Source of the DNA: UBA8199 sp964507045
Lineage (GTDB): Bacteria > Verrucomicrobiota > Verrucomicrobiia > Limisphaerales > UBA8199
DNA: 64,000 bases
Reading direction: 5' to 3'
NCBI GenBank assembly: GCA_964507045.1
Contig: CAZDOO010000011.1
Span: 1-64,000, forward strand
Shown: positions 32,575 to 42,098 of the stretch, one piece after another
Layout: the number at the start of each line of letters is the position of its first letter
Position numbering within the stretch: the stretch's first letter is position 1
Position numbers and translations under genes: made by a program
The notes under the pieces: model-generated
Databases searched by the model: none
The model's input: the letters and a program-made list of their open reading frames with translations, nothing else
Told to the model about the DNA's origin: nothing

Positions 32575-32802
32575 CGGCGAAAGAATCTTCTGGACTAGTC
32601 CCCCCTGTTTCTGCTCAACTAATCGCACAAAGACGAGACAGCCCGGATTGGCATAGTCGGCAGGCTGTGCTGTTCACAACGCGGGCAACTGCTCGTCGCC
32701 GAGGACCGTACGATGTGAACCGTTAACTACGGAAGGTACGATGAGCATGACTCGTCAATCACCCAGCCCCAACTCTGGCCTTCCGGAAACCGCACGCGCC
32801 GC

Positions 32803-32826
32803 TAAGCCGCTAAAGTCGGCGCTCCG
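32803..32826. repeat. Family A-like REP, degenerate
   Basis: TAAGCCGCTAAAGTCGGCGC followed by TCCG; keeps the TCGGCGCTCC end but the hairpin is imperfect. Upstream of the 1761-residue protein gene. Confidence 0.5.
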
Positions 32827-32886
32827 CCGCAAAGGTCCACTCGGTTTGTTGTTCCTGCACCTGTTAACCCACCCGAGCCCTGTTCT

Positions 32887-35800
32887 ATGAAACCCAACAG
32901 TCTGAACCTCTTCGTCGTCCTCCTGACCCTCCTGGGCGCAATTGACGCCCTGGCGCAAGGCACGGTGTACCTCAACAACTATGCCCTGTCCGCCTGCGGT
33001 ACCGGCCTGAAGGCGCCGGTCTATGCGCCGGAGCCTGGCAACATCACGCTGTCCAAGACCGGCAACACCACCTCCGGCCTGCCCGCCGGCACCCAGACTT
33101 ACAGCGGTGCGCTGCTGAGCGGTAGCACCTACCGCGCCCAGCTTTATGGCGCCGCAGGATACGGCCGGCTGGAAACGGACCTGGTGGCCGCCACGCCCGC
33201 CACCACTTTCCGCACCGGGGCGGCTGCGGGATACCTGACCGCGGTCACCGCTACCATCCCCGGCACCGCCGAAGGCGGCAGCGCCACTGTCCAGATGCGG
33301 GTCTGGGACAACACCAGCGGTTTGTATCCGGATTGGGCGTCGGCCGAGACCGCCTGGAACCTGGGCCTGATTGCGGCGGGCAAAGCGCCGCTCATTTTCG
33401 CTTCCCCCCTGGGCGGCGTCAGCCCGCCCGCCTACCTGTGCGGCCTGGTTAGCTTCAACCTCTACTACCAGCCGGTGGCGCCTTCGGTCCAGACGCAGCC
33501 CACCAACCAGCTTCCCGCCCTCGGCGAGCTGGCCACCTTCAGCGTGGTGGCCGACGGCACCCCAACTTTGAGCTACCAATGGCGGCTGAACACCACCCCC
33601 ATCTCCGGCGCCACCACCAATCCCTTCACCCTTCCCAGCGCCCAGCTCACCGACTCCGGCTCCTACACCGTCGTCATCACCAACACCTACGGCAAGGCCA
33701 CCAGCGAGGTCGCTACCTTGTGGATTCCGCCGGCCTTCACCGTGCAGCCGACCAACAAGACCGTCACGGTCGGCTCCAACGCCACGTTTACGGCGAACGC
33801 CACCGGCTCCGCGCCCCTGCGCTTCCAGTGGCAGCTCAACGGCATTCCCATCGCCGGCACCAGCACCAGCCGTTATACGGTCAACAACGCGCAACTGACC
33901 AATGCCGGTTCCTACACCATGGTGGCAACCAACCTGGGCGGCTGGCGCACCAGCGAGGTGGCAACTCTGACAGTGGGAGTGCCGGCATCCATCCTCGCGC
34001 AGCCGACCGACCAGGCGGTAGCGGCAGGCCAGACCGCGTACTTCTTTGGGCTGGGCACCGGGACGGACCCCCTGGCCTACCAGTGGTGCTTCAACGGCAA
34101 TCCGCTTCCCGGCGCCACCAGCAGCGGTTACTCCCGGCCAAACGTGGGTGCGCCCCAGGCCGGGTCATACACGCTGGTCCTGACCAACCTCTACGGCAGT
34201 GCGACCAGCCAGGTGGCCATGCTGACCATCCTGCCCCAAACCAACCTCACTTGGACCGGGGTGGGGGCCACGGCTTATTGGAACAACACCGCCAACTGGA
34301 CTCCCGCTGGGCGCGGGGTGGGCATGGGCGACACGCTCATCTTCCCGGACCTTGCCAACCGGCGGGTCAACACCAACGACCTTGATAATTTCACCTTCAA
34401 CGCCATTCGGTTCACCGGCACGAATGATGCCTATCAACTTTCGGGCAATGCGCTGACACTGACCAACGCGATCCTGGCCAACAGCAACTCGGTCGCGACG
34501 AACTTCATTTACGCCAACATCACGCTGGCGACAACCAACGTGCAGGCGGACATCCAGACCAATGCCCATCTGGTTCTGGCGGGAGTGCTCAGCGGCTCGG
34601 GCGGCTTCGTCAAGAATGGCTCCGGCACGCTAACCCTCTCCGGCACCAACAACAACACCTACCAGGGTCCAACCGTGGTCAACGAAGGACTCGTGGAGTT
34701 GAACAAAACCAATGCCCTGGCCATCAGCGCGGGGTCGTTGACCGTCGGAGATGGAATCGGGGGCTACAAAGGCGATGTCGTGCGCTCCACCGGAAGCGAC
34801 AACCAACTGGCTGAAACGCTGCCTGTGACCCTGTATCCGGCCGGGCTGCTGGATCTCAATGGAAGGACAGATCACGTCGGGAATATGGCCCTTTACGAGG
34901 GAGGTGTGGATAGCGGAACCGGGCTTCTGCGTGCGACGGGCGACATTTCGGGGTCGGGTTTTACTGCCGGGCGATTGGAGTTTATGACTAGTCCCGCCAC
35001 AATTGACGTGACAGGTACCATTTACTTTGGTGCCCAGATCTCAGGTGACGAGATTATTAAGAAGGGCCAAGGGTTGTTACACCTCGGTGGATCCAATTCT
35101 TACTCCGGTCTGACCATCGTACAGGAAGGGGGCATTAAGGCCGGTAACTCTTGGGCATTGGGCTCGACCAACGCCGGTACGGTTGTCTGCAATGGCGCCG
35201 CAATCCATTTGGGGGGCCATGCCATTACGAATGAATCCCTTATCCTCAATGGCCCGGATTGCATTATCTATGGTGGTGTGGCCAAGGAGGCCTACTGCGT
35301 TTGGGCAGGACCAATTACACTCAATGGTTCCTGCACGGCTGAGATTCGTTATAACATTGAAATTGACGGGCCTATCAGTGGAGACGGCGCCCTTCAGATT
35401 CAAGGAACGGTTGCCCTTGAAGGCCCTCTCGTTAACACCTATCGCGGATCAACACGTGTCAGCGGCTACAACTCATTCTTGTGGCCCAATAAGTCTGTTT
35501 CGGACGGCGCGATCCCGCACGACCTGTATATTGGAACTGACAGTTTCGTCGTACTCCTCGCCGCGAACCAGATCGCCAACTCGGCCCTTGTGGATATCCA
35601 GACCAATGGATTGTTTGACCTCAACGGCCACAGCGAAACGATTGACCGGCTCACGGGCACGGGCAACGTCAATGTCGGTGGTGGCATGCTGACCGTGGGT
35701 GCTGCCAACGGCAATTCCACTTTCGACGGGGTGATCTCCGGCAACGGCTACCTGCGCAAGCTGGGCACCGGCACGCTCACCCTGACCGGCGCCAACACCT

Positions 35801-38172
35801 ATTCCGGCGGCACCCAAATCGCCGTCAGCAACCTGGTGGTCAACGGCTCTGCCGACCAGTGCCTCGCGGACGTGTGGGCCAACGGGGTCCTGAGCGGCCA
35901 TGGGACGGTCGGCCATATTAGCGCCGCCGGCACGGTCGCGCCGGGTCCGGGGGTGCTGTCGTGCAGCAACCTGACGCTGCGCGGCTCACCCCGCTTTGCG
36001 GTGACCCTCCGCGGGGTCGGCCCCGTGCATTCTGACCAGCTCAACGTCCGCGGCACCTGCGACCTGGGTGGCGCCGCCCTCGTGGTGTCCACCGCGGCCG
36101 TCCACCTCGGCGATACGTTCATCATCCTCAATAAAGACGGCACGGACCCGGTGACTTCCCGTTTTGCCGGCCTGCAGGAGGGCGCCCAGTTCACCGCCGA
36201 CAACATCGGCTTCGGCATCAGCTATTTCGGCGGCGACGGCAACGATGTGGTGCTGACCGTCACCGGCGTGCCGGGCAGCGCGGTGGGCAACGTGGTCACC
36301 GGCGGCAATGGCGACCACATCGTCAACCGGCAGGAATGCAACGACCTGCTGGTGAGCCTCGTCAACACCAGCAGCATTCCGATGTCCGGCATCACCGCCA
36401 CGCTTTCGACCACCACGGCGGGGGCGCTGATCACCCAGCCCTACTCGGCCTACCCGGACCTGCCGGCGGGCTTCATGGCCGTCAACGTGACGCCCTTCCA
36501 ACTCAGCACTCTCCCCAATATGCCTTCCAGGGATATTGACCTGCAACTGACGCTTAGAAGCGCCAGCCACGGAGGTTTCACGGTGCCCCTGAAGATCACA
36601 CGCGGGCCGGAGGCCAACAACCCGGGAAGCTCCGTCTGCTACCCGTGCCTGGAGCCGTTGACCGGCACCATCACCCAGACCAACCCTGCCGAGGTCGGGC
36701 GCATTGCGCCGACGCCCCAACTGGCCGCCTGCGGCGCGCCCAAGGCCTGGCCTGGCAAGACGGGCATTCGCATCTCCAATCTCACTTGGACCAACTATCA
36801 TTACGCTACCCACACCTTCACCAACACGACCGGGGCGGATGCCTGCGTGACGGTGGAGGTCTACTCCGCCGACGATCTCCAGGCGGTGGCCTACCTGGAC
36901 AGCTTTGACCCCGTCAATATCGAGGCCAACTACATCGGTGACGGCGGTTACAGCACCGGGGCGGGCGGCGGCGTTTCCGCCTTTTCCTGCCACGTGCCAG
37001 CAGGGGCGCGCTGGGCGGTGATAGTCAATGAGACGGTGGAACACGCGGGTTCGACGGGTTATCAGCTTTACCTCTACGGTCTGCCCTGCGGCCAGCCGAT
37101 GCTGCATGCGGACCCGGCACCGGCCAACAGTGTGCGGGTGTATTGGCCCACGGCCTTCGGCGGTTACCTGCTGGAGTCGGCGCCGTCGCTGACCAACTCG
37201 ACCTGGACGCTGGTGCCGGAGCAGCCGATTGTCTCCGACGCCGCCTACAACGTCACCAACCTGGCCGATCAGCCCGCGCGGTTCTACCGGTTAACCTCAG
37301 CCGGGAACAGCCAAGCCAGCCCGCCTGGCATGGCGCTCATCCCTGCTGGCCCCTTCACCATGGGCAACTGCATGGACCCGCGGGAGGGTGACACCGATGA
37401 ACTGCCATTGCATGATGTGTTTGTCAGCGCGTTCTACATGGACCGGACGGAGGTAACCAAGGCGCTGTGGGATGAGGTAAAGGCGTGGAATGGGGGCAAT
37501 GGATACGACCTGGGCACCATCGGTTTGGGCAAAGCGGCCAATCACCCGGTCCATACAGTAAGCTGGTATGACGCGGTGAAGTGGTGTAATGCGCGCTCAC
37601 AGAAGGAGGGGTTGACGCCGTGCTATTACACCGATGCGGGGCTGAGCCAGGTGTATAAGACGTTGAATATTCAACCCTATGTGAACTGGTCGGCGAACGG
37701 TTATCGGCTGCCGACCGAGGCGGAGTGGGAGAAGGCGGCGCGGGGCGGTGCGCCCGGGCATCGCTTCCCGTGGAGCTACACCGAGAACATTGCGCACAGC
37801 AACGCCAATTACTGGAGCGGGCCTGACTACCCCTATGAGACGAGCCCAACCCGCGGGTTTCACCCGGACTTCGATGACCTTCCATTACCCTACACCAGCC
37901 CGGTGGGCTATTTTGCTGCGAACGGCTACGGGCTTTATGACATGGCGGGCAACGTATTCGAGTGGTGCTGGGACTGGTATGATGGCATTTATTACAGTTC
38001 ATCACCCGAGACCAACCCTCGCGGTCCGGCCTCCAGCCCGTTGGGCTATCGTGTGTTCCGGGGCGGCGACTGGCACTACGTCGCCTTCAACGCCCGGTGC
38101 GCGCTTCGGGGCGCCAGGGCGCCGTCGGACGCCGGCGACTACTACGGCTTCCGTTGTGTGAGGGGGCTTTAG
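32887..38172 (+). CDS. Giant secreted protein: Ig-like domains, autotransporter beta-strand repeats, FGE domain
   Basis: A 1761-residue protein. Signal peptide 1-23 (ending DALAQ). Residues 25-195 are a unique beta domain. Three Ig-like repeats follow (about 197-283, 284-370, 371-452), each with TQPTNQ...G..ATF and DSGSYTVVITN-type ends. From about 456 to 1110 come autotransporter-associated beta-strand repeats (WTGVGATAYWNNTANWTPAG, SGSGGFVKNGSGTLTLSG, KLGTGTLTLTGANTYSGGT), then a mixed beta region, and from residue 1481 a FGE-type domain (PPGMALIPAGPFTMGNCMD ... YDMAGNVFEWCWDWY) close to that of 11765-12934. The FGE catalytic Cys pair is not intact (RGGDWHYVAFNARCAL). No translocator barrel is seen, so export is probably by the general or type IX-like route. 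Surface adhesion or glycan binding is a plausible role. Confidence 0.9.
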   Translation: MKPNSLNLFVVLLTLLGAIDALAQGTVYLNNYALSACGTGLKAPVYAPEPGNITLSKTGNTTSGLPAGTQTYSGALLSGSTYRAQLYGAAGYGRLETDLVAATPATTFRTGAAAGYLTAVTATIPGTAEGGSATVQMRVWDNTSGLYPDWASAETAWNLGLIAAGKAPLIFASPLGGVSPPAYLCGLVSFNLYYQPVAPSVQTQPTNQLPALGELATFSVVADGTPTLSYQWRLNTTPISGATTNPFTLPSAQLTDSGSYTVVITNTYGKATSEVATLWIPPAFTVQPTNKTVTVGSNATFTANATGSAPLRFQWQLNGIPIAGTSTSRYTVNNAQLTNAGSYTMVATNLGGWRTSEVATLTVGVPASILAQPTDQAVAAGQTAYFFGLGTGTDPLAYQWCFNGNPLPGATSSGYSRPNVGAPQAGSYTLVLTNLYGSATSQVAMLTILPQTNLTWTGVGATAYWNNTANWTPAGRGVGMGDTLIFPDLANRRVNTNDLDNFTFNAIRFTGTNDAYQLSGNALTLTNAILANSNSVATNFIYANITLATTNVQADIQTNAHLVLAGVLSGSGGFVKNGSGTLTLSGTNNNTYQGPTVVNEGLVELNKTNALAISAGSLTVGDGIGGYKGDVVRSTGSDNQLAETLPVTLYPAGLLDLNGRTDHVGNMALYEGGVDSGTGLLRATGDISGSGFTAGRLEFMTSPATIDVTGTIYFGAQISGDEIIKKGQGLLHLGGSNSYSGLTIVQEGGIKAGNSWALGSTNAGTVVCNGAAIHLGGHAITNESLILNGPDCIIYGGVAKEAYCVWAGPITLNGSCTAEIRYNIEIDGPISGDGALQIQGTVALEGPLVNTYRGSTRVSGYNSFLWPNKSVSDGAIPHDLYIGTDSFVVLLAANQIANSALVDIQTNGLFDLNGHSETIDRLTGTGNVNVGGGMLTVGAANGNSTFDGVISGNGYLRKLGTGTLTLTGANTYSGGTQIAVSNLVVNGSADQCLADVWANGVLSGHGTVGHISAAGTVAPGPGVLSCSNLTLRGSPRFAVTLRGVGPVHSDQLNVRGTCDLGGAALVVSTAAVHLGDTFIILNKDGTDPVTSRFAGLQEGAQFTADNIGFGISYFGGDGNDVVLTVTGVPGSAVGNVVTGGNGDHIVNRQECNDLLVSLVNTSSIPMSGITATLSTTTAGALITQPYSAYPDLPAGFMAVNVTPFQLSTLPNMPSRDIDLQLTLRSASHGGFTVPLKITRGPEANNPGSSVCYPCLEPLTGTITQTNPAEVGRIAPTPQLAACGAPKAWPGKTGIRISNLTWTNYHYATHTFTNTTGADACVTVEVYSADDLQAVAYLDSFDPVNIEANYIGDGGYSTGAGGGVSAFSCHVPAGARWAVIVNETVEHAGSTGYQLYLYGLPCGQPMLHADPAPANSVRVYWPTAFGGYLLESAPSLTNSTWTLVPEQPIVSDAAYNVTNLADQPARFYRLTSAGNSQASPPGMALIPAGPFTMGNCMDPREGDTDELPLHDVFVSAFYMDRTEVTKALWDEVKAWNGGNGYDLGTIGLGKAANHPVHTVSWYDAVKWCNARSQKEGLTPCYYTDAGLSQVYKTLNIQPYVNWSANGYRLPTEAEWEKAARGGAPGHRFPWSYTENIAHSNANYWSGPDYPYETSPTRGFHPDFDDLPLPYTSPVGYFAANGYGLYDMAGNVFEWCWDWYDGIYYSSSPETNPRGPASSPLGYRVFRGGDWHYVAFNARCALRGARAPSDAGDYYGFRCVRGL

Positions 38173-38256
38173 ATTCTGTTCTTTTACCCTTTAACCCTCT
38201 TGCATTGGCGAGGCGGTGAGACATTGGCGTCCAGCGCGAGTCCGGCGTCCGGCCCG

Positions 38257-38390
38257 TCCGGAGCGCCGACTTGTAGTCGGCTTAAGGCAAACGACAACAA
38301 CCCGCGTCCGAATATGAACGCAACGCCAGAAAGCTCACCCGCAGGCAACGGGATGCGGGGCAAGCCGATTGGAATTCGGCGCTCCGACTA
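38257..38390. repeat. Family A-like REP pair
   Basis: 38257-38283 (TCCGGAGCGCCGACTTGTAG plus TCGGCTT) faces 38361-38387 (AAGCCGATTGGAATTCGGCG plus CTCCGA), with about 78 bases between. The right copy reaches the stop codon of the following minus-strand oxidoreductase gene. Confidence 0.75.
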
Positions 38391-39638
38391 GAGCTTGAAC
38401 TGCGGAATCTTCAGCCGCTCGCCACCCTTGAGCGCGGACTGGTGCGCGACGATGCCCCCGACGGTCATGTTCAGGGCCTGGGCAATGTCCACCAGCGGTT
38501 TGCGGTTCTGGAGGATGGCCGTGACGAACTCGTTCATCAGGTAGCCGTGTGACCCTCCGTGACCGCCGGCGTCCACACCGGGCGGCAGGGGCGGACGCTT
38601 GAGGTCGGGCAGGTTCTTTTCCAGCCCGTCGTACTGGCCGTAGTACGAGCCCTTCTGCCCGCGAATCCGGCCCATCTCCCCGCCGTAGCCGGGCGAATCC
38701 CAACTGACGCCCATTCGCGCCATGCCGCCTTCGCTGGTGCGAAACAGGGCGATCTCAGTCGCCAAGGCATTCTGGTAGCGGTTGTTAGCCGGCTGGAACT
38801 GCTCGATCGTGCTCGGCGTGCCCATACAGGACACCTCGGTGAAGCTGCCTCCGGTCACGCCAACATAGTAGGCGTTGGAATGCGTCGGATACCATTGCGG
38901 CGGCAGCCCGATGCGCCAGCCCTTGTATGAATCAATCGGCGTGGACATGTAGTGAAAGTATTCTCCCTCGGCATACAGCAGCTTGCCGAGCCCGCCTGCG
39001 TTATAAATCTGCCGCATCGCGTAGAGGTCCTCGTGGAAGTAAGACGTCTCGAACATCATATACTTCAGCCCGCTGGCCTTAACGGCGTCGAACAGCTTGT
39101 GGGCATCCGCCACTGAGCCAAACACCGCCGGCACCGCCGAGGCGACATGTTTGCCGTGCTTGAGCACCTCGAGGCAGTGCTGCGCGTGGCTGGGCGCGTC
39201 TGTCGCCACGAACACCGCCTCGATGCGGTCGTCCTTGACCAACTCTTCGAGCGAGGGATACGTCTTCGCACAGCGGGCGGCCTTTGCCAGCCCGGCGCAG
39301 CGATCCGGAATCAGGTCGCTGACGGCCACCACCTCGACGTTTGGATGGTCCTGGAAACCGAAGGCGGCCCCGAACTGGCAGACACCATAGCCGACCAGCC
39401 CCACGCGCAGCTTGCGGTCCGAGACCGGCTTCCAGCCCTTGGAAGCATCCGGGGCGGTGGGCGCTTTCTCGAAGCCCTGGATGACCTTCTCCTGGGCGTG
39501 GGCCGTGGGGGTCACCGCCAGGGCGGCGGAGCTGAGACCGAGCGCTTGCAGGAACGAACGTCGCGTGACGGGACTAACGGGAAGGGTTCTCTCTGAGGCC
39601 ACAGGGGCTTCAAAGCCGGGCTGCTGGTTGCTTTTCAT
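38388..39638 (-). CDS. Gfo/Idh/MocA family oxidoreductase, Tat-exported
   Basis: A 416-residue protein with Tat leader RRSFLQALGLSSAALAVTPTAHA at residues 25-47, Rossmann motif RVGLVGYGVCQFGAAF and a C-terminal Gfo domain (YFHEDLYAMRQIYNAGGLGKLLYAEGEYFH). In the catalytic motif EKP is replaced: the sequence reads HGKHVASAVPAVFGS, so the usual lysine is displaced. Like the gene at 31002, it is expected in the periplasm and in polysaccharide catabolism, but belongs to a different subgroup. Its stop codon touches a family A REP. Confidence 0.9.
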   Translation of the reverse strand: MKSNQQPGFEAPVASERTLPVSPVTRRSFLQALGLSSAALAVTPTAHAQEKVIQGFEKAPTAPDASKGWKPVSDRKLRVGLVGYGVCQFGAAFGFQDHPNVEVVAVSDLIPDRCAGLAKAARCAKTYPSLEELVKDDRIEAVFVATDAPSHAQHCLEVLKHGKHVASAVPAVFGSVADAHKLFDAVKASGLKYMMFETSYFHEDLYAMRQIYNAGGLGKLLYAEGEYFHYMSTPIDSYKGWRIGLPPQWYPTHSNAYYVGVTGGSFTEVSCMGTPSTIEQFQPANNRYQNALATEIALFRTSEGGMARMGVSWDSPGYGGEMGRIRGQKGSYYGQYDGLEKNLPDLKRPPLPPGVDAGGHGGSHGYLMNEFVTAILQNRKPLVDIAQALNMTVGGIVAHQSALKGGERLKIPQFKL

Positions 39639-39886
39639 GGACAGAGCATGTCCCTCGCTCCATTCGCGTCAAGCCGGAAGCGCATCCCACTTCCCTGCCA
39701 GCGGAGGGGCGGGTTCGCGTCGGTCTCTCGGGTCAACTCCTGGCTTGGCCGACCGGAATACAGGCGTTTGTTACAGGCCGAGCTGCGCGCCGCACCCCCT
39801 GCGGGCTGGGTTCGGCTCGCGGTCCGGATGGCCCCAACGGCCGGTCACCTCCCGATCCGGGTCAGATACCGCTCCGCCCTGGCCTA

Positions 39887-39970
39887 CCTCACCGTCACCT
39901 CACCGTCACCCCTCCCTAGCACCTCTCATAATTTATGAGAGGTGCTAGGGAGGGGTGACGGTGAGGTGAC
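39887..39970. repeat. Giant hairpin, near copy of the one at 13571
   Basis: Left arm 39887-39930 is the same 44-base sequence as at 13571; loop ATT; the right arm pairs perfectly for 37 bases (39934-39970), then lacks two bases that the 13571 copy has. Sequence is otherwise identical over more than 80 bases, including the tandem CCTCACCGTCA. It lies in the 39639-40161 gene-free stretch, where nothing else was recognised. Confidence 0.95.
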
Positions 39971-40161
39971 TGAGGGGTGCGGGCGCAGGGATGGGGCGGG
40001 AGCCCGGCCGAACTGGGGGTGTCGGGTTGCGCCGCGCTGCCGGTGGGCAGGTGGGCCCCTGCGCTCGCCGTTGACGGACTTCCCTGGCGTGCTAGGGTAA
40101 GGCCGACGATGCTAACGCATGCTGCAGTTGTTCTATGGACCCGCGTCTGACAGAAAACCAT

Positions 40162-41070
40162 ATGAAGCCTCACTGCCTGAGCCGCCGCCAGTTTCTTGAA
40201 CGTTCCGCCGCGGCGGCCGGCGCGCTGCTGCTGACCTCGTGTTCCTGGGCCGCCCCGAAGGCCGCCGCCCGGCGCACCGCCACCGACCAGGTGGCTCTGG
40301 GCAGGACGGGGCTCAAGCTCAGCCGCCTCGGCTTTGGCACCGGCTCCAACAGCGGCAACGTCCAATACGCCCTGGGACAGGAGCAGTTCAACTCGCTCGT
40401 TCGCTACGCCTACGACCAGGGCATCACCTATTTCGACTGCGCCCAAACCTACCGCACCTTCGAATGGGTCAAGGGCGCCATCAAGGGCCTGCCGCGCGAG
40501 AAGCTCTTCCTCCAGTCCAAGATCCCGGGCCAGCCCGACCAGGTGCTCGCCGCCATTGACCGCCATCGCAAGGTCTTCGACACCGACTACGTGGACAGCC
40601 TCCTGATCCATTGCATGGTCAAGAACCGCTGGACTGACGAGTGGAAGCGCATCATGGACGCCTTCGACGAGGCCAAAGAGAAGAAATGGATTCGCGCCAA
40701 GGGTGTTTCGTGCCACAGCCTGCCCGCCCTGCGCGCCGCCACTGCTTCCAACTGGACTGAAGTCCATCTCGTGCGCGTCAACCCGCAGGCCAAGCACACG
40801 GACGGGGAGACGGAAAAATGGGACCAGCCTGGGCTTGAGATTGCGCCCGTAATGGCGGAACTCCAGACCATGCGCGCCAAAGGCCGCGGCGTTATCGGCA
40901 TGAAGATCATCGGCAATGGCGATTTCACCCAACCGGAGGATCGGGAGAAATCCATCCGCTTCGCCATGAGCCGGCCCGAGCTGGATGCCGTGGTCATCGG
41001 TTTCAAGAGCACCGGCGAGATAGACGAAGCCATCCGGCGCATGAACCAGGCCCTGGCGGAGACGGCCTGA
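40162..41070 (+). CDS. Aldo/keto reductase, Tat-exported
   Basis: A 302-residue protein with Tat leader LSRRQFLERSAAAAGALLLTSC; the Cys after the hydrophobic stretch could also make it a lipoprotein. The AKR fold is shown by ALGRTGLKLSRLGFGTGSN, ITYFDCAQTYRTFEW (catalytic Asp and Tyr), FLQSKIPG (Lys) and LLIHCM (His), i.e. a full catalytic tetrad, and the later GVIGMKIIGNGDF. Start ATG 40162 is preferred to 40135, being next to the leader. Substrate unknown; such exported AKRs are common in this phylum. Confidence 0.9.
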   Translation: MKPHCLSRRQFLERSAAAAGALLLTSCSWAAPKAAARRTATDQVALGRTGLKLSRLGFGTGSNSGNVQYALGQEQFNSLVRYAYDQGITYFDCAQTYRTFEWVKGAIKGLPREKLFLQSKIPGQPDQVLAAIDRHRKVFDTDYVDSLLIHCMVKNRWTDEWKRIMDAFDEAKEKKWIRAKGVSCHSLPALRAATASNWTEVHLVRVNPQAKHTDGETEKWDQPGLEIAPVMAELQTMRAKGRGVIGMKIIGNGDFTQPEDREKSIRFAMSRPELDAVVIGFKSTGEIDEAIRRMNQALAETA

Positions 41071-41191
41071 GCTTTTCGGCCCGGCGCCCTGCTTCCGGCG
41101 GGCGGGGTTGCGGCTTCCCCGCGGCAAAGCGCTGGCCCGCCACATGGAAAAACCGCTTTGCGGACTTGCCCGCGGCAGCTACTATGCGCCC

Positions 41192-41347
41192 ATGCAACCG
41201 CACTCGGGCCGGGGCCGAAGGTGGCGACGATTCAGCCACAAGTATGGTGTCTTTGTCTTTGTGGCTTCGCTTGTGCTCGTGGTTGTCGCCCTGGTTGCTT
41301 TCGGCATGTATATACTCACGAGCATGAACTGGCGCCTGCGTTATTAG
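41192..41347 (+). CDS. Small single-span membrane protein (candidate)
   Basis: A 51-residue frame with a basic N-terminus (RGRRWRRFSHKY) and one hydrophobic helix (GVFVFVASLVLVVVALVAFGMYIL). It lies 24 bases before coaB on the same strand. Part of the sequence (AGCCACAA...TTGTGGCT) resembles an inverted repeat, so it could also be repeat-derived; support is limited to membrane-like composition and position. Confidence 0.35.
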   Translation: MQPHSGRGRRWRRFSHKYGVFVFVASLVLVVVALVAFGMYILTSMNWRLRY

Positions 41348-41371
41348 CGCCGGGCTCGGAGCCCTTTACCT

Positions 41372-42031
41372 ATGCAGTGCATTGTGACGGCCGGCCCGAC
41401 GTTTGAGCCGCTGGATCGTGTCCGGCGGCTCACCAACTTTTCTACCGGCCGGCTTGGCTCTGAACTCAGCAACTTCCTGACGGCCCGCGGCCACGACGTC
41501 ACGCTGCTCATTGGCGAGCAGGCCCCCTGGCGCGGCGAACGCCAGGCCCGGCGCGTGGAAACCTTCACTACCACCGCCCATCTGCGCGAACGTTTGGAGT
41601 CGCTCGCCAGCCCGGACATCGGCGCGGTGTTTCATGCCGCCGCCGTGAGCGATTTCGCCTTCGGCAAAGTCTGGTGCCAGCCCCCCCAGGGCCCGCCGGC
41701 GGAGCTGAAGAGCGGCAAGTTCTCCAGCCGCGAGGGGACCTTGCTGGCCGAGTTGGTGCCGACGCCGAAGATCATCGCCCACCTGGGCGGGTGGTTCGCC
41801 AAGGCGGTGCTGGTAGGCTGGAAATACGAGGTGGATGGCAACCGGGCGGATGCGATTTGCCGGGCGGAGCAGCAAATCGCCCAATGCCGCACCCATGCCT
41901 GCGTCGCCAACGGCTCGGCCTACGGCGAAGGCTTCGGCCTGGTGCGAGCCGGCGGCCAGTGCGCGCACCTGGCGGATGCGAAGGCCTTGTTCGCGGCCTT
42001 GGAAGCGTTGCTTCGACAGCCGCCCAGCTGA
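41372..42031 (+). CDS. coaB: Phosphopantothenoylcysteine synthetase domain protein (CoaB-like)
   Basis: A 219-residue protein matching the CoaB half of the CoaBC enzyme: IVTAGPTFEPLDRVRRLTNFSTGRLGSELSNFL at residues 4-36, FHAAAVSDFAF, TPKIIAHLG and LVGWKYE. CoaB joins 4'-phosphopantothenate and cysteine, using CTP in bacteria, in coenzyme A synthesis. Most bacteria fuse it to the CoaC decarboxylase; here the CoaC part is missing and the protein is full length for a stand-alone CoaB. It is followed by recG after 67 bases. Confidence 0.8.
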   Translation: MQCIVTAGPTFEPLDRVRRLTNFSTGRLGSELSNFLTARGHDVTLLIGEQAPWRGERQARRVETFTTTAHLRERLESLASPDIGAVFHAAAVSDFAFGKVWCQPPQGPPAELKSGKFSSREGTLLAELVPTPKIIAHLGGWFAKAVLVGWKYEVDGNRADAICRAEQQIAQCRTHACVANGSAYGEGFGLVRAGGQCAHLADAKALFAALEALLRQPPS

Positions 42032-42098
42032 GCCCGGACCACGCCCGGTCGAATTTCAGGCTTCGGTTTCAAGTGAGCGCGGCGTATGCTGCTGGCGG

